The position numbers and the translations under genes are program-made. Below are positions 34,850 to 46,847 of a DNA stretch of 64,000 nucleotides, piece after piece. How positions within the stretch are numbered: the stretch's first letter is position 1; each line of letters begins with the position of its first letter. Under the pieces are notes generated by a model. That model saw only the letters and a list, made by a program, of their open reading frames with translations. It ran no database searches and was not told where the DNA came from. Origin of the DNA: Kaistia granuli DSM 23481 (lineage in GTDB: Bacteria; Pseudomonadota; Alphaproteobacteria; Rhizobiales; Kaistiaceae); contig NZ_AQYH01000003.1 in NCBI RefSeq assembly GCF_000380505.1, forward strand, positions 62,001 through 126,000. The letters are read 5' to 3'.

Positions 34850-37600
34850 ATGCTCGACAAGAACTACGACGCGGCCGCGGTCGAGCCGCGCATCTATGAA
34901 ACATGGGAAGGCCAAGGCGCCTTCAAGGCAGGCGCGGGCGCGAAGCCCGGTGCCGAGCCGTTCTCCATCGTGATCCCGCCGCCGAACGTCACCGGCTCGC
35001 TGCATATGGGCCACGCGCTCAACAACACGCTGCAGGACGTCCTCGTCCGCTTCGAGCGCATGCGCGGCAAGGACGTGCTGTGGCAGGTCGGCCTCGACCA
35101 TGCCGGCATCGCGACGCAGATGGTGGTCGAGCGGCAGATGGCGGAACGCCAGGAGCCGAACCGCCGCGCCATCGGCCGTGACGCCTTTGTCGAGAAGATC
35201 TGGAAGTGGAAGGCCGAATCCGGCGGCACGATCATCGGCCAGCTGAAGCGCCTCGGCGCGTCGGCCGACTGGTCGCGTGAGCGCTTCACCATGGATGAGG
35301 GTCTGTCCAAGGCCGTTCTCAAGGTGTTCGTCGAGCTCTATCGCGGCGGCCTGATCTACAAGGACAAGCGCCTCGTCAACTGGGACCCGAAGCTGGAGAC
35401 GGCGATCTCCGATCTCGAGGTCGTCCAGGTCGAGACGAAGGGCAAGCTGTATCATTTCCGCTATCCGATCGAGGGCAAGGCCTTCGATCCCGACGATGCG
35501 TCCACCTTCATCACCGTCGCGACGACGCGGCCGGAGACGATGCTGGGCGACACGGCTGTCGCCGTGCATCCGGACGACGAGCGCTACCACGCCTTCGTCG
35601 CCGCCGGCGCACATGCGATCCTGCCGCTCGTCGGCCGGCGCATCCCGATCGTCGCGGATGAATATTCCGATCCGGAAAAGGGTTCGGGCGCGGTCAAGAT
35701 CACGCCGGCGCACGACTTCAACGATTTCGAGGTCGGTCGCCGCCACAATCTGCCGATGATCTCGGTGCTCGACCGCCAGGCGAATATCGCGATCGCCGGC
35801 AATGCCGAGTTCCTGGAGGGCCTGGACAAGACCGAGGCGCTCGCCGAGACGATCGCCGCCTTCGAGGGCCTCGACCGTTTCACGGTCCGCAACTCCGTCA
35901 TCGCGATGATGGAAGAGCAGGGCTATCTCGCCGAGATCGAGGATCACGCCCACACGGTCCCGCATGGCGATCGCGGCGGCGTGCCGATCGAGCCGTTCCT
36001 GACCGAGCAGTGGTACGTCGACGCGCATACCATGGCGCAGCCGGCGATCGCCTCGGTGCGCGAAGGGCGGACCGACTTCGTGCCGAAGAACTGGGAAAAG
36101 ACCTATTTCGAGTGGATGGACAACATCCAGCCGTGGTGCATCTCGCGCCAGCTCTGGTGGGGCCATCAGATTCCGGCCTGGTACGGCCCGGACGGCAAGG
36201 CCTTCGTCGCCTATGATGAGGACGAGGCCAGCGCCCAGGCAGCCGACCACTACGGCGCCCCGACCGCTCTGACGCGGGACGAGGACGTCCTCGACACCTG
36301 GTTCTCGTCAGCGCTGTGGCCGTTCTCGACGCTCGGCTGGCCGGACGAGACCGGCGAACTTGCGCGCTACTATCCGACCAGCGTGCTGATCACCGGCTTC
36401 GACATCATCTTCTTCTGGGTCGCCCGGATGATGATGATGGGCCTGCACTTCATGAAGGACGAGAACGGCACGCCGGTCGAGCCCTTCAAGGACGTCTACA
36501 TCCACGCCCTCGTCCGTGACGAGAAGGGCGCCAAGATGTCGAAGTCGAAGGGCAACGTCATCGATCCGCTCAGCCTGATCGACGAATACGGCGCCGACGC
36601 GCTGCGCTTCACGCTGACCGCCATGGCGGCGCAGGGCCGCGACATCAAGCTGGCGACGAGCCGCGTCGAGGGCTATCGCAACTTCGCGACCAAGCTCTGG
36701 AACGCCTCGCGCTTCGCCGAGATGAACGGTGCCGTGCGCGTCGACGGCTTCGATCCGTCGACGGCCAAGGAGCGGCTGAACCGCTGGATCGCCACCGAGA
36801 CGACGCGGACCGCGCGCGCCGTCACGGAGGCGCTGGAAGCCTATCGCTTCAACGACGCCGCCAATGCGCTCTACCGCTTCGTCTGGAACTCGTTCTGCGA
36901 TTGGTATCTGGAGCTGGTCAAGCCGGTCCTGAACGGCGAGGACGAGGCCGCAAAGGCCGAGACCCGCGCCACCATCGGCTGGACGCTCGACCGCATCGTC
37001 ACGCTGCTGCATCCCTTCATGCCCTTCATCACCGAAGAGCTATGGGAGCGCACCGCGAACGAAGGCAGCCGCCGCGACAAGCTGCTGGTCCTGACCGAGT
37101 GGCCGACGCTCGACTTCGAAGACGAGGCGGCCGCGGCCGAGATCAACTGGCTCGTCGACCTGATCTCCGCGGTCCGTTCGGTCCGCTCCGAGATCAACGT
37201 GCCGGCTGGCGCCATGGTGCCGCTGATCATCGTCGGCGCCTCGGCGGAGACGACGGCGCGCCTCGCCACGCATGACGCGCTGATCAAGCGTCTGGCCCGT
37301 GCCTCGGAGATCTCCGCCGCCGACGCGCCGCCGAAGGGCGCGGTCCAGACCGTGCTCGGCGAGGCGACGATCGCCCTGCCACTCGCCGGCGTCATCGACC
37401 TCGTCGCCGAGCGTGCCCGTCTCGGCAAGGAGCTCGACAAGGCGGCCAAGGAGATCAGCAAGATCGAGGCGAAGCTCGGCAACGAGAACTTCGTGTCGCG
37501 CGCGCCGGAAGAAGTCATCGACGAGCAGCGCGAGCGTCTGGTCGAAGCGCAGGAACTGACCATCAAGATCAACGCCGCGCTCGAGCGCCTCAAGGACTGA
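34850..37600 (+). CDS. valS: Valyl-tRNA synthetase
   Basis: Protein of 916 residues, class I synthetase charging tRNA-Val. The HIGH-type motif is [15 protein letters not shown] (HMGH at residues 52-55) and the KMSKS loop starts at Lys562. Between them is the editing (CP1) domain, including [17 protein letters not shown], and the C-terminal part ends in a tRNA-binding coiled coil with [20 protein letters not shown]. It is followed by a strong terminator at 37628. Confidence 0.98.
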   Translation: MLDKNYDAAAVEPRIYETWEGQGAFKAGAGAKPGAEPFSIVIPPPNVTGSLHMGHALNNTLQDVLVRFERMRGKDVLWQVGLDHAGIATQMVVERQMAERQEPNRRAIGRDAFVEKIWKWKAESGGTIIGQLKRLGASADWSRERFTMDEGLSKAVLKVFVELYRGGLIYKDKRLVNWDPKLETAISDLEVVQVETKGKLYHFRYPIEGKAFDPDDASTFITVATTRPETMLGDTAVAVHPDDERYHAFVAAGAHAILPLVGRRIPIVADEYSDPEKGSGAVKITPAHDFNDFEVGRRHNLPMISVLDRQANIAIAGNAEFLEGLDKTEALAETIAAFEGLDRFTVRNSVIAMMEEQGYLAEIEDHAHTVPHGDRGGVPIEPFLTEQWYVDAHTMAQPAIASVREGRTDFVPKNWEKTYFEWMDNIQPWCISRQLWWGHQIPAWYGPDGKAFVAYDEDEASAQAADHYGAPTALTRDEDVLDTWFSSALWPFSTLGWPDETGELARYYPTSVLITGFDIIFFWVARMMMMGLHFMKDENGTPVEPFKDVYIHALVRDEKGAKMSKSKGNVIDPLSLIDEYGADALRFTLTAMAAQGRDIKLATSRVEGYRNFATKLWNASRFAEMNGAVRVDGFDPSTAKERLNRWIATETTRTARAVTEALEAYRFNDAANALYRFVWNSFCDWYLELVKPVLNGEDEAAKAETRATIGWTLDRIVTLLHPFMPFITEELWERTANEGSRRDKLLVLTEWPTLDFEDEAAAAEINWLVDLISAVRSVRSEINVPAGAMVPLIIVGASAETTARLATHDALIKRLARASEISAADAPPKGAVQTVLGEATIALPLAGVIDLVAERARLGKELDKAAKEISKIEAKLGNENFVSRAPEEVIDEQRERLVEAQELTIKINAALERLKD

Positions 37601-37627
37601 TCGGTCCCGGTTATTGGATGTTCGATT

Positions 37628-37668
37628 GCAGAAGGGCCCGCGGCATTGTCGCGGGCCCTTTTTTGTAT
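37628..37668 (+). terminator. Rho-independent terminator of valS
   Basis: AGGGCCCGCG and CGCGGGCCCT form a strong stem around GCATTGT and are followed by TTTTTTGT. A near-copy lies at 37779-37814. Confidence 0.9.
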
Positions 37669-37713
37669 CGATGGGGGGGCCGGTCTTCGGACGAGCCAGC
37701 CAGAGAGGGCGGG

Positions 37714-37744
37714 TTCCTTCACCCTCTCCCTTAAGGAGAGGTCG
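37714..37744. repeat. Single unit of the cobN-type palindromic repeat
   Basis: TTCCTTCACCCTCTCCCTTA with AGGAGAGGTCG is the same hairpin unit that forms the outer arms of the element inside cobN at 19331-19520. It is cut off on the right by an uninterrupted run of 13 G (37746-37758). Confidence 0.65.
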
Positions 37745-37775
37745 CGGGGGGGGGGGGGCGATTGCAGACAAGCAA

Positions 37776-37814
37776 AAAAGAAGGCCCGCGACATTGTCGC
37801 GGGCCTTTTGAATC
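37776..37814 (-). terminator. Terminator of the DEAD-box helicase gene, possibly bidirectional
   Basis: AAGGCCCGCGAC and GTCGCGGGCCTT form a stem around ATT. On the minus strand it is followed by CTTTTTTGC, a good T-tract for the helicase gene that ends at 37830; on the plus strand it is followed by TTTGAATC. It is nearly identical to the valS terminator. Confidence 0.85.
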
Positions 37815-37829
37815 TCCGTTGCCGAAGGC

Positions 37830-39713
37830 TTAGCCGTCGTTGCGGTCGCGCTTCTTGAAGCCGGGCTTGCCACCGGGCTTGCCGCCCGGCTTGAAACCGG
37901 CGCGGCGGGTCGGCTTCTTGCCGGGACCGCGGGCACCGGCGCCGCCGATCGGCGCGCCATCGGCCGGTTCGATGCGGATCTCTTCCTCGCCGCCGCGACG
38001 CAGCGCGACGGTGAAGCGCTCGGCCGCCTCGGCCGTGATTTCAAAGCGCGTGTCGCGTTCGAAGATCTTGATCGCGCCGATCTCGTTCTTGGTGACATGA
38101 CCGCGACGGCAGATCAGCGGCAGCAGCCACTTCGGGTCGGCGTTCTTCTGGTGGCCGATGCTCATGCGGAACCAGACCATGTCCTGCTGCGGACGCTCGA
38201 TGCGGCCGTTCTCGCTGCCGGGACCGCTGTTCGGCCACTGGCCGCTGTCGCCGCCTTCGCGCGGAGCGCGGGCAGGGCGCTCGCCGCGCGGGGCATCGCG
38301 CTCGCCGCGCTCGTGGCGCGGGCCGTCCTGGCGTCGCGGCTTCGAATCGCGCGCGCCGCGATCCTGCTGCTGGCCGGGATCGAACAGGTCTTCCGGGGAG
38401 GGCAGGCGCGAGCGGTGCAGGCGGATCAGCGCGGCGGCAATCTCTTCCGGCGTGCGCTTGGTGAGCAGCTCGGTTGCGAGCGCCAGATCTTCCTCGGAGG
38501 CGGGCTCCGAGATCATGGCCTTCTCGAGCAGGCGCTCCTGATCCTTGGCGCGCACCTCGTCGGCCGACGGCGCGGCCGTCCAGTAGGCGTCGACGCCGGC
38601 GGCGCTGATCAGGCGCAGCGCCTTCGAGCGGTTGGTGTAGGGAACGAGCAGGGCGGAGATGCCCTTGCGGCCGGCGCGGCCGGTACGGCCCGAACGGTGC
38701 AGCAGGATCGCCGGACCGGTCGGTAGGTCGGCATGGACGACGAGGCCAAGATCCGGCAGGTCGAGGCCGCGGGCGGCGACGTCGGTGGCGACGCAGACGC
38801 GGGCACGGCCGTCACGCAGCGCCTGCAGCGCGTGCATGCGCTCTCCCTGGCTCAGTTCGCCCGACAGGGCCACGACCTCGAAGCCGCGCTCCTGCAGGCT
38901 GGCATGCAGGCGGCGGACCGATTCGCGCGTCGAGCAGAAGACGAGCGTGGCTGGCTGGTCGAAGAAGCGCAGCACGTTGACGACGGCGAGATCGATCTCG
39001 TTCGGCGCAACGCGCAGCGCGCGATATTCGATGTCGCCATGCGGCTGGCTCTGGTCGATCGTGTCGATGCGGATCGCGTCGCGCTGATACTGCTTGGCCA
39101 GGCGCACGATTTCGCGCGGCAGCGTGGCCGAGAACAGCATGGTGCGACGCTCTTTCGGCGACGCGTCGAGGATCAGCTCCAGGTCTTCCTTGAAGCCGAG
39201 GTCGAGCATCTCGTCGGCCTCGTCGAGAACGACGACCTTCAGCTTCGAGATGTCGAGGCGGCCGCGCTCCAGGTGGTCGCGCAGGCGGCCGGGCGTGCCG
39301 ACGACGATATGCGCGCCCATCTCGAGCGCGCGCGCCTCGCGGCGAACGTCCATGCCGCCGACGCAGGACGCGATTCGCGCGCCGGCCGGGCCATAGAGCC
39401 AGATCAGCTCGCGCTGGACCTGCAGCGCCAGTTCGCGCGTCGGTGCGATGATCAGCGCCAGCGGCTCGGAAGCGGGGCCGAAGCGCTCTTCGCCGCCGAT
39501 CAGCGTCGAGGCGAAGGCGAGGCCGTAGGCGACGGTCTTGCCGGAACCGGTCTGGGCGGAGACGAGCAGATCGTTTTCACCGACATTGTCCTGGAGGACC
39601 GCGGTTTGAACCGGCGTTAGTGTTTCATAGCCCTTTTCCGCGAGGGCGCGGGCGAGAGCCGGATTCTGGACGAGCGAGACCATAGGGGACAGTGCCTGAA
39701 ATTGGAGAGGCAT
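37830..39713 (-). CDS. DEAD-box RNA helicase with DbpA-type RNA-binding domain
   Basis: Protein of about 627 residues. Helicase core: Q motif GYETLTPVQ, motif I AQTGSGKT (about residue 54), PTRELA, DEAD in VVVLDEADEMLDLG, SAT in MLFSATLPRE, and HRSGRTGRAGRKG. A charged Arg/Gly/Pro-rich linker leads to a DbpA-type RNA-binding domain (WFRMSIGHQKNADPKWLLPL, then GAIKIFERDTRFEI) and a basic tail with GGKPGGKPGFKKRDRN. This resembles DeaD/CsdA-type helicases acting on rRNA or structured mRNA. The start at 39713 (MPLQFQALSP) is uncertain; MVSLVQNP at 39683 is the alternative. Confidence 0.93.
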   Translation of the reverse strand: MPLQFQALSPMVSLVQNPALARALAEKGYETLTPVQTAVLQDNVGENDLLVSAQTGSGKTVAYGLAFASTLIGGEERFGPASEPLALIIAPTRELALQVQRELIWLYGPAGARIASCVGGMDVRREARALEMGAHIVVGTPGRLRDHLERGRLDISKLKVVVLDEADEMLDLGFKEDLELILDASPKERRTMLFSATLPREIVRLAKQYQRDAIRIDTIDQSQPHGDIEYRALRVAPNEIDLAVVNVLRFFDQPATLVFCSTRESVRRLHASLQERGFEVVALSGELSQGERMHALQALRDGRARVCVATDVAARGLDLPDLGLVVHADLPTGPAILLHRSGRTGRAGRKGISALLVPYTNRSKALRLISAAGVDAYWTAAPSADEVRAKDQERLLEKAMISEPASEEDLALATELLTKRTPEEIAAALIRLHRSRLPSPEDLFDPGQQQDRGARDSKPRRQDGPRHERGERDAPRGERPARAPREGGDSGQWPNSGPGSENGRIERPQQDMVWFRMSIGHQKNADPKWLLPLICRRGHVTKNEIGAIKIFERDTRFEITAEAAERFTVALRRGGEEEIRIEPADGAPIGGAGARGPGKKPTRRAGFKPGGKPGGKPGFKKRDRNDG

Positions 39714-40024
39714 TCCGGGTCGCGAACAAGCTGTTCGCGAGCGGTGAATGTTCATGCGGAATGCGAGTTGCGCCTCCCATACCTCGGACAGCGTCATTAG
39801 CCAAGGATTCTCTATCATCCATGCCGTCGCATGGGCGCGCGCGGCTCGGCTGCCGGTGCGCCGGCCAGCTCCGAATACGCAGAAGTTGCCGGCCGCTTTC
39901 GCTGCCTCGTTCAGAAAGCTGTGATCAAGGGGCAAACGCGCTGTGGCGCCGGCGGTGGAAACTCCGCGTTAATCGTCTTGCCCCATGATTTGTTCATCAT
40001 GTTGCATCGCGTTCACAGTCCCTC
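39714..40024. other. Divergent spacer between helicase and ftsB-like gene
   Basis: These 311 bases hold the 5' regions of both divergent genes. The only distinct structure is a perfect inverted repeat at 39984-40001, CATGAT-TTGTTC-ATCATG, just 24 bases before the ftsB-like start, a candidate operator. No small gene is supported. Confidence 0.6.
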
Positions 40025-40360
40025 ATGACCACACGTCAGCGTAAGCATTCCAAACTTCGGTGGCTCATCCTTCCGCTCGGCTCCGTGGCCGTGATGGGGT
40101 ATTTTGCCTACCACTCCTTCAACGGCGACTACGGCATCTGGTCGCGCGAGCGAATGGAGCGCGAAGCGGTCGTGCTCGAGAAGGAACTGGCCAAACTCAA
40201 GGTCGAACGGCAGTCTCTTGCAGCGCGCACGCAACTGCTCCGCCCGGAGAGTCTCGACCCGGACATGATCGACGAGCGTGCCCGCGCCAAGCTCAACGTC
40301 GCACAGGCCGATGAGCTTGTGATCAGCGTTGCTGCAGCGCAGCAATCCCTGCAGCATTGA
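40025..40360 (+). CDS. ftsB: FtsB/DivIC-like septum formation initiator protein
   Basis: Protein of 111 residues. A short basic N terminus (MTTRQRKHSKLRW) is followed by one membrane helix (LILPLGSVAVMGYFAYHSF), the G-x-Y-G-I box (NGDYGIWSRE), then a coiled coil EREAVVLEKELAKLKVERQS and the downstream PDMIDERARAKLNVAQADEL typical of FtsB. It links FtsQ and FtsL in the divisome. The position before pdhA is common in Hyphomicrobiales. It ends in its own terminator. Confidence 0.9.
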   Translation: MTTRQRKHSKLRWLILPLGSVAVMGYFAYHSFNGDYGIWSRERMEREAVVLEKELAKLKVERQSLAARTQLLRPESLDPDMIDERARAKLNVAQADELVISVAAAQQSLQH

Positions 40361-40376
40361 ATGTCGAAAAAAATAC

Positions 40377-40410
40377 CGATGAACCATTATTCAGTTCATC
40401 GCTGTTTTTG
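40377..40410 (+). terminator. Rho-independent terminator after ftsB-like gene
   Basis: CGATGAAC and GTTCATCG form an eight-base stem around CATTATTCA, followed by CTGTTTTTG. Confidence 0.8.
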
Positions 40411-40527
40411 ATAATCAAGTCATGTAGTTGGCGCATGGCTCCGATGCTTCTCATGCATCTTGGAATGCCCATCGGCTTCGGATAACGTCCCGCCCATCAG
40501 TTTGGGAAACGCCCCGGAGAACAAGGC

Positions 40528-41586
40528 ATGGCTGTAGCCAAAGCGAAAGTCGGCAGCAAATCTGCGCCGGCCGCCGGACGAAAGACTGCAGCGGTAAAGT
40601 CGGCGACGTCGACCCCCGCAGAGAACTTCTCCAAGGAGCAGGAACTCTTCGCCTACCGCGAGATGCTCCTGATCCGCCGCTTCGAGGAAAAGGCCGGCCA
40701 AATGTATGGCATGGGCCTGATCGGCGGCTTCTGCCACCTCTACATCGGTCAGGAAGCGGTCGTCGTCGGCATGCAGATGGCGATCCGCACCGGTGAGGAC
40801 CAGACCATCACCAGCTATCGCGACCATGGTCACATGCTCGTCGCGGGCATGGATCCGAACGGCGTGATGGCAGAGCTGACCGGCCGGCGTAGCGGTTATT
40901 CGCACGGCAAGGGCGGCTCGATGCACATGTTCTCCATCGAGAAGCAGTTCTTCGGCGGCAACGGCATCGTCGGTGCGCAGGTTCCGCTCGGCACCGGCCT
41001 CGCCTTCGCCAACCGCTATCGCAAGACCGACAATGTCTGCCTGACCTATTTCGGCGACGGCGCCGCCAACCAGGGCCAGGTCTACGAGAGCTTCAACATG
41101 GCGCAGCTCTGGAAGCTGCCCGTGGTCTACGTCATCGAGAACAATCGCTACGCCATGGGCACGTCCGTGTCGCGCTCCTCGGCGCAGGCCGACTTCTCCC
41201 GTCGCGGCGTGTCGTTCGGCATTCCGGGCGAGAAGGTCGACGGCATGGATGTGCGCGCCGTCAAGGCGGCCGGCGACAAGGCCGTCGCCTGGTGCCGCGC
41301 CGGCAAGGGCCCCTACATCCTCGAGATCGAAACCTACCGCTATCGCGGCCACTCGATGTCCGACCCGGCCAAGTACCGGTCGAAGGACGAAGTCCAGAAG
41401 ATGCGCAACGAGCACGATCCGATCGAGCAGGTTCGCAGCCGCCTGCTGGAGAAGAGCTGGGCTTCCGAGGACGATCTGAAGAAGATCGATGCCGAAGTGC
41501 GTGAAATCGTGAACAATGCGGCGGAATTCGCCCAGAACGATCCGGAGCCGGATGTTTCCGAGCTCTGGACGGACATTGTGAAGTAA
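40528..41586 (+). CDS. pdhA: Pyruvate dehydrogenase E1 component, alpha subunit
   Basis: Protein of 352 residues. Thiamine diphosphate binding is marked by GDGAANQGQVYESFNMAQLW followed by KLPVVYVIENN (about residues 170-200); the conserved GRRSGYSHGKGGSMHMF lies at about 115-130 and RYRGHSMSDPAKYRSK at about 270. It decarboxylates pyruvate with PdhB. Ala/Lys-rich residues 1-30 precede the conserved EQELFAYREMLLIRRFEE. First gene of pdhA-pdhB-DUF5076-pdhC-lpd, with GGAG 14 bases upstream. Confidence 0.97.
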   Translation: MAVAKAKVGSKSAPAAGRKTAAVKSATSTPAENFSKEQELFAYREMLLIRRFEEKAGQMYGMGLIGGFCHLYIGQEAVVVGMQMAIRTGEDQTITSYRDHGHMLVAGMDPNGVMAELTGRRSGYSHGKGGSMHMFSIEKQFFGGNGIVGAQVPLGTGLAFANRYRKTDNVCLTYFGDGAANQGQVYESFNMAQLWKLPVVYVIENNRYAMGTSVSRSSAQADFSRRGVSFGIPGEKVDGMDVRAVKAAGDKAVAWCRAGKGPYILEIETYRYRGHSMSDPAKYRSKDEVQKMRNEHDPIEQVRSRLLEKSWASEDDLKKIDAEVREIVNNAAEFAQNDPEPDVSELWTDIVK

Positions 41587-41601
41587 GGCCGGGAGAAGAC
41601 G

Positions 41602-42990
<1,389 letters not shown>

Positions 42991-42994
42991 CGCC

Positions 42995-43291
42995 ATGGCC
43001 GGACACAAACGCGAGCTCGAAATTCCGCCCGGCGCCCTGGCCTCGGATGATGCCGCGGAAGTGTTCCGCGCCTGGATCGTCGACAAGGGTCTGGACGTCA
43101 GCTTCCGGACGGCGTTCGATGATCCTGCGACTTGGGGTATCCTCCTGGTCGACATCGCACGTCAGGTAGCGCGTGGATTTGAAACGGACGGCGTCTGCTC
43201 GGAAGAGCAGGCGCTGGACGCGATCAAGGCCATGTTCGATTCCGAATGGGACCGTCCGAACGACCTGGGCACGCCAGAATCACGCCAATAG
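42995..43291 (+). CDS. DUF5076 family protein in the pdh operon
   Basis: Protein of 98 residues: ELEIPPGALASDDAAEVFRA, then WIVDKGLDVSFRTAFDDP, WGILLVDIARQVARGFETDG and the acidic tail AMFDSEWDRPNDLG. There is no signal peptide or membrane span, so it is cytoplasmic. The sequence matches the plan of the DUF5076 proteins found between pdhB and pdhC in Hyphomicrobiales. Its function is unknown; the position, five bases after pdhB and seven before pdhC, suggests a role with the PDH complex. Confidence 0.8.
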   Translation: MAGHKRELEIPPGALASDDAAEVFRAWIVDKGLDVSFRTAFDDPATWGILLVDIARQVARGFETDGVCSEEQALDAIKAMFDSEWDRPNDLGTPESRQ

Positions 43292-43298
43292 GTGCTTT

Positions 43299-44642
43299 AT
43301 GCCGATCAATATCCTGATGCCCGCGCTTTCGCCGACCATGGAAGAGGGAAACCTCGCCAAGTGGAACGTGAAGGAGGGCGACAAGGTCAAGGCTGGCGAC
43401 GTCATCGCCGAGATCGAGACCGACAAGGCGACGATGGAAGTCGAATCCATCGATGAAGGCACGGTCGGCCAGATCGTGGTTCCGGAAGGCGCGCAGGGCG
43501 TGAAGGTCAATGCGTTGATCGCCGTTCTGCTCGCCGAGGGCGAGGACAAGAGCGCGATCGGCTCGGCCGCGCCGGCCGCAGCCGCTCCGGCGCCCGCGGC
43601 GGCTCCTGCCGCTGCCCCGGCTCCCGCAGCCTCCGCTCCCGCAGCGGCGCCGGCGGCCGCGCCCGCTCCGGCTGCCGTCCCGGCCGCCTCGTCGGGCGAG
43701 CGCGTCTTCGCATCGCCGCTGGCACGCCGTCTCGCCAGGGAAGCTGGCATCGACGTTTCCAAGGTGACCGGCACCGGTCCGCATGGCCGCGTCGTCCAGG
43801 CCGACATCGAGGCCGCCAAGAAGGGCGGCGTCGCCAAGGCCGCGCCGGCCGCTGCCGCGCCGGCTCCCGCCGCTGCAACGGCGGCTCCCGCCCATGCCGG
43901 CCCGACCGACGCGCAGACGCTCAAGCTGTTCGCCGAAGGCTCGTACGATCTCGTGCCGCATGACAACATGCGCAAGACGATCGCCCGCCGCCTGACGGAA
44001 TCGAAGCAGAACGTCCCGCACTTCTACGTCACGGTCGACACCGAGCTCGACGCGCTGCTGGCGCTGCGCGAACAGATCAACGGTGCCGCGCCGAAGGACG
44101 CCGACGGCAAGCCCGCCTACAAGATCTCGGTCAACGACATGGTCATCAAGGCCATGGCGCTGGCGCTGAAGAAGGTGCCGGGCGCCAACGCCTCCTGGAC
44201 CGATGGCGGCATGCTCGTCCACAAGGTGGTCGATGTCGGCGTCGCCGTGTCTATCCCGGGCGGCCTGATCACCCCGGTGGTCCGCAATGCCGAAATCAAG
44301 TCGCTCTCCGCCATCTCGAACGAGATGAAGGACCTGGCCAAGCGGGCGCGCGAGCGCAAGCTGAAGCCGGAGGAGTACCAGGGCGGCACGACCTCGGTCT
44401 CCAATCTCGGCATGTTCGGCGTCAAGGACTTCGCGGCGATCATCAACCCGCCGCATGCGACGATCCTCGCCGTTGGCGCGGGTATCCAGCAGCCGGTCGT
44501 CCGCAATGGCGAGATCAAGATCGCGACCGTCATGTCGGTCACGCTCTCCACCGATCACCGCGTCGTCGACGGCGCGCTCGGGGCCGAGCTTCTGCAGGCC
44601 TTCAAGGGCTTCATCGAGAAGCCGATGGCGATGCTGGTCTAG
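43299..44642 (+). CDS. pdhC: Dihydrolipoamide acetyltransferase (PDH E2)
   Basis: Protein of 447 residues. One lipoyl domain with Lys43 in [13 protein letters not shown], a long Ala/Pro linker (residues ~88-135), a peripheral-subunit-binding domain (ASPLARRLAREAGIDVSKVT, then GTGPHGRVVQADIEAA), a second Ala/Pro linker, and the catalytic core from DLVPHDNMRKTIARRLTESK ending with STDHRVVDGALGAELLQAF, which carries the active-site His and Asp. The frame is open upstream to 43173, but ATG 43299 starts the lipoyl domain and follows AGGTG. Confidence 0.97.
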   Translation: MPINILMPALSPTMEEGNLAKWNVKEGDKVKAGDVIAEIETDKATMEVESIDEGTVGQIVVPEGAQGVKVNALIAVLLAEGEDKSAIGSAAPAAAAPAPAAAPAAAPAPAASAPAAAPAAAPAPAAVPAASSGERVFASPLARRLAREAGIDVSKVTGTGPHGRVVQADIEAAKKGGVAKAAPAAAAPAPAAATAAPAHAGPTDAQTLKLFAEGSYDLVPHDNMRKTIARRLTESKQNVPHFYVTVDTELDALLALREQINGAAPKDADGKPAYKISVNDMVIKAMALALKKVPGANASWTDGGMLVHKVVDVGVAVSIPGGLITPVVRNAEIKSLSAISNEMKDLAKRARERKLKPEEYQGGTTSVSNLGMFGVKDFAAIINPPHATILAVGAGIQQPVVRNGEIKIATVMSVTLSTDHRVVDGALGAELLQAFKGFIEKPMAMLV

Positions 44643-44658
44643 TCCAGCGCCGTCCTTT

Positions 44659-44689
44659 CGGCTCCCTTCTCCAGGCGGGGAGGGAGCCG
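44659..44689 (+). other. Intercistronic hairpin between pdhC and lpd
   Basis: CGGCTCCCT and AGGGAGCCG form a nine-base stem around 13 bases in the 75-base pdhC-lpd gap, followed by CAAAACCC and no T-tract. It may mark a processing or stabilising site that adjusts E3 level. Confidence 0.45.
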
Positions 44690-44717
44690 CAAAACCCTTC
44701 ACGTCAGCGAGACGAAC

Positions 44718-46133
<1,416 letters not shown>

Positions 46134-46245
46134 TTGCACGGATGCCGGGCCGCGATGCTCGCGGTACCCGGCGCCCGACGTCGATCGATGACGTGGCGAC
46201 GGCTGTCATGGATCGACCGCCCGCGGTGAATCGAGAGAAAAGCGG

Positions 46246-46500
46246 ATGGATCCGCAAGTAAAAAGCGTCCTGATCTGGGTGGCGATCGGCCTGATAGCCG
46301 GCTGGCTCGCCAGCATCGTGGTCGGCGGCGGCGGCATAATCCGCAACATCATCACCGGCCTGATCGGCGCGGTGGTCGGCGGATTTCTCGTCAGCTACTT
46401 CAATGTGCCCGTCAATCTCGGCTATGAATTCGCCAATCAGGTCGTCATCGCGGCGGTCGGCGCGGTGATCGTTGTCTGCCTGGCGAAGGTGATTGCATGA
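46246..46500 (+). CDS. GlsB/YeaQ/YmgE-type membrane protein, copy 1
   Basis: Protein of 84 residues with three hydrophobic segments and the family glycines: LIWVAIGLIAGWLASIVVGG, then IIRNIITGLIGAVVGGFLVS, and a C-terminal helix VVIAAVGAVIVVCLAKVIA. These transglycosylase-associated-like proteins are stress-induced small inner-membrane proteins of unclear role. The start is ATG 46246 after GAGAGAAAAG. A second, divergent member follows at 46581. Confidence 0.85.
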   Translation: MDPQVKSVLIWVAIGLIAGWLASIVVGGGGIIRNIITGLIGAVVGGFLVSYFNVPVNLGYEFANQVVIAAVGAVIVVCLAKVIA

Positions 46501-46580
46501 CGGCCATGCGCGACACAAAGCTGGCGTTGCGCGCGGTCTTCCCCCATATGGTTCTTCACAATGGCTGATCGGGGCTCATC

Positions 46581-46829
46581 ATGAACGGTGTCGGTATCTT
46601 CGCGACGATCATCATCGGCATCCTGGCCGGCTGGATCGCGTCGCGCGCCATGGAGCGCCGGCACGGGTTGATCATCAACCTGATCGTCGGCCTCGTCGGC
46701 GCCTGGATCGGCGCCGCGCTGGCCGCCGCCTTCAATATTCATTTCGCAGGTTTCGTCGGCAGCCTGGTCGTCTCGACCATTGGCGCGATCGTTCTCCTGT
46801 TCCTGCTCAGCCTCCTGCGCCGCGCGTAA
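46581..46829 (+). CDS. GlsB/YeaQ/YmgE-type membrane protein, copy 2
   Basis: Protein of 82 residues with three helices: IFATIIIGILAGWIASRAME, GLIINLIVGLVGAWIGAALA and LVVSTIGAIVLLFLLSLLRR. It has the same family pattern as the gene just upstream but is clearly diverged. It starts 80 bases after copy 1 and ends 18 bases before lipA, so it could be co-transcribed with lipA. Confidence 0.85.
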   Translation: MNGVGIFATIIIGILAGWIASRAMERRHGLIINLIVGLVGAWIGAALAAAFNIHFAGFVGSLVVSTIGAIVLLFLLSLLRRA

Positions 46830-46847
46830 GGGGAGTTCGGAGTTACC

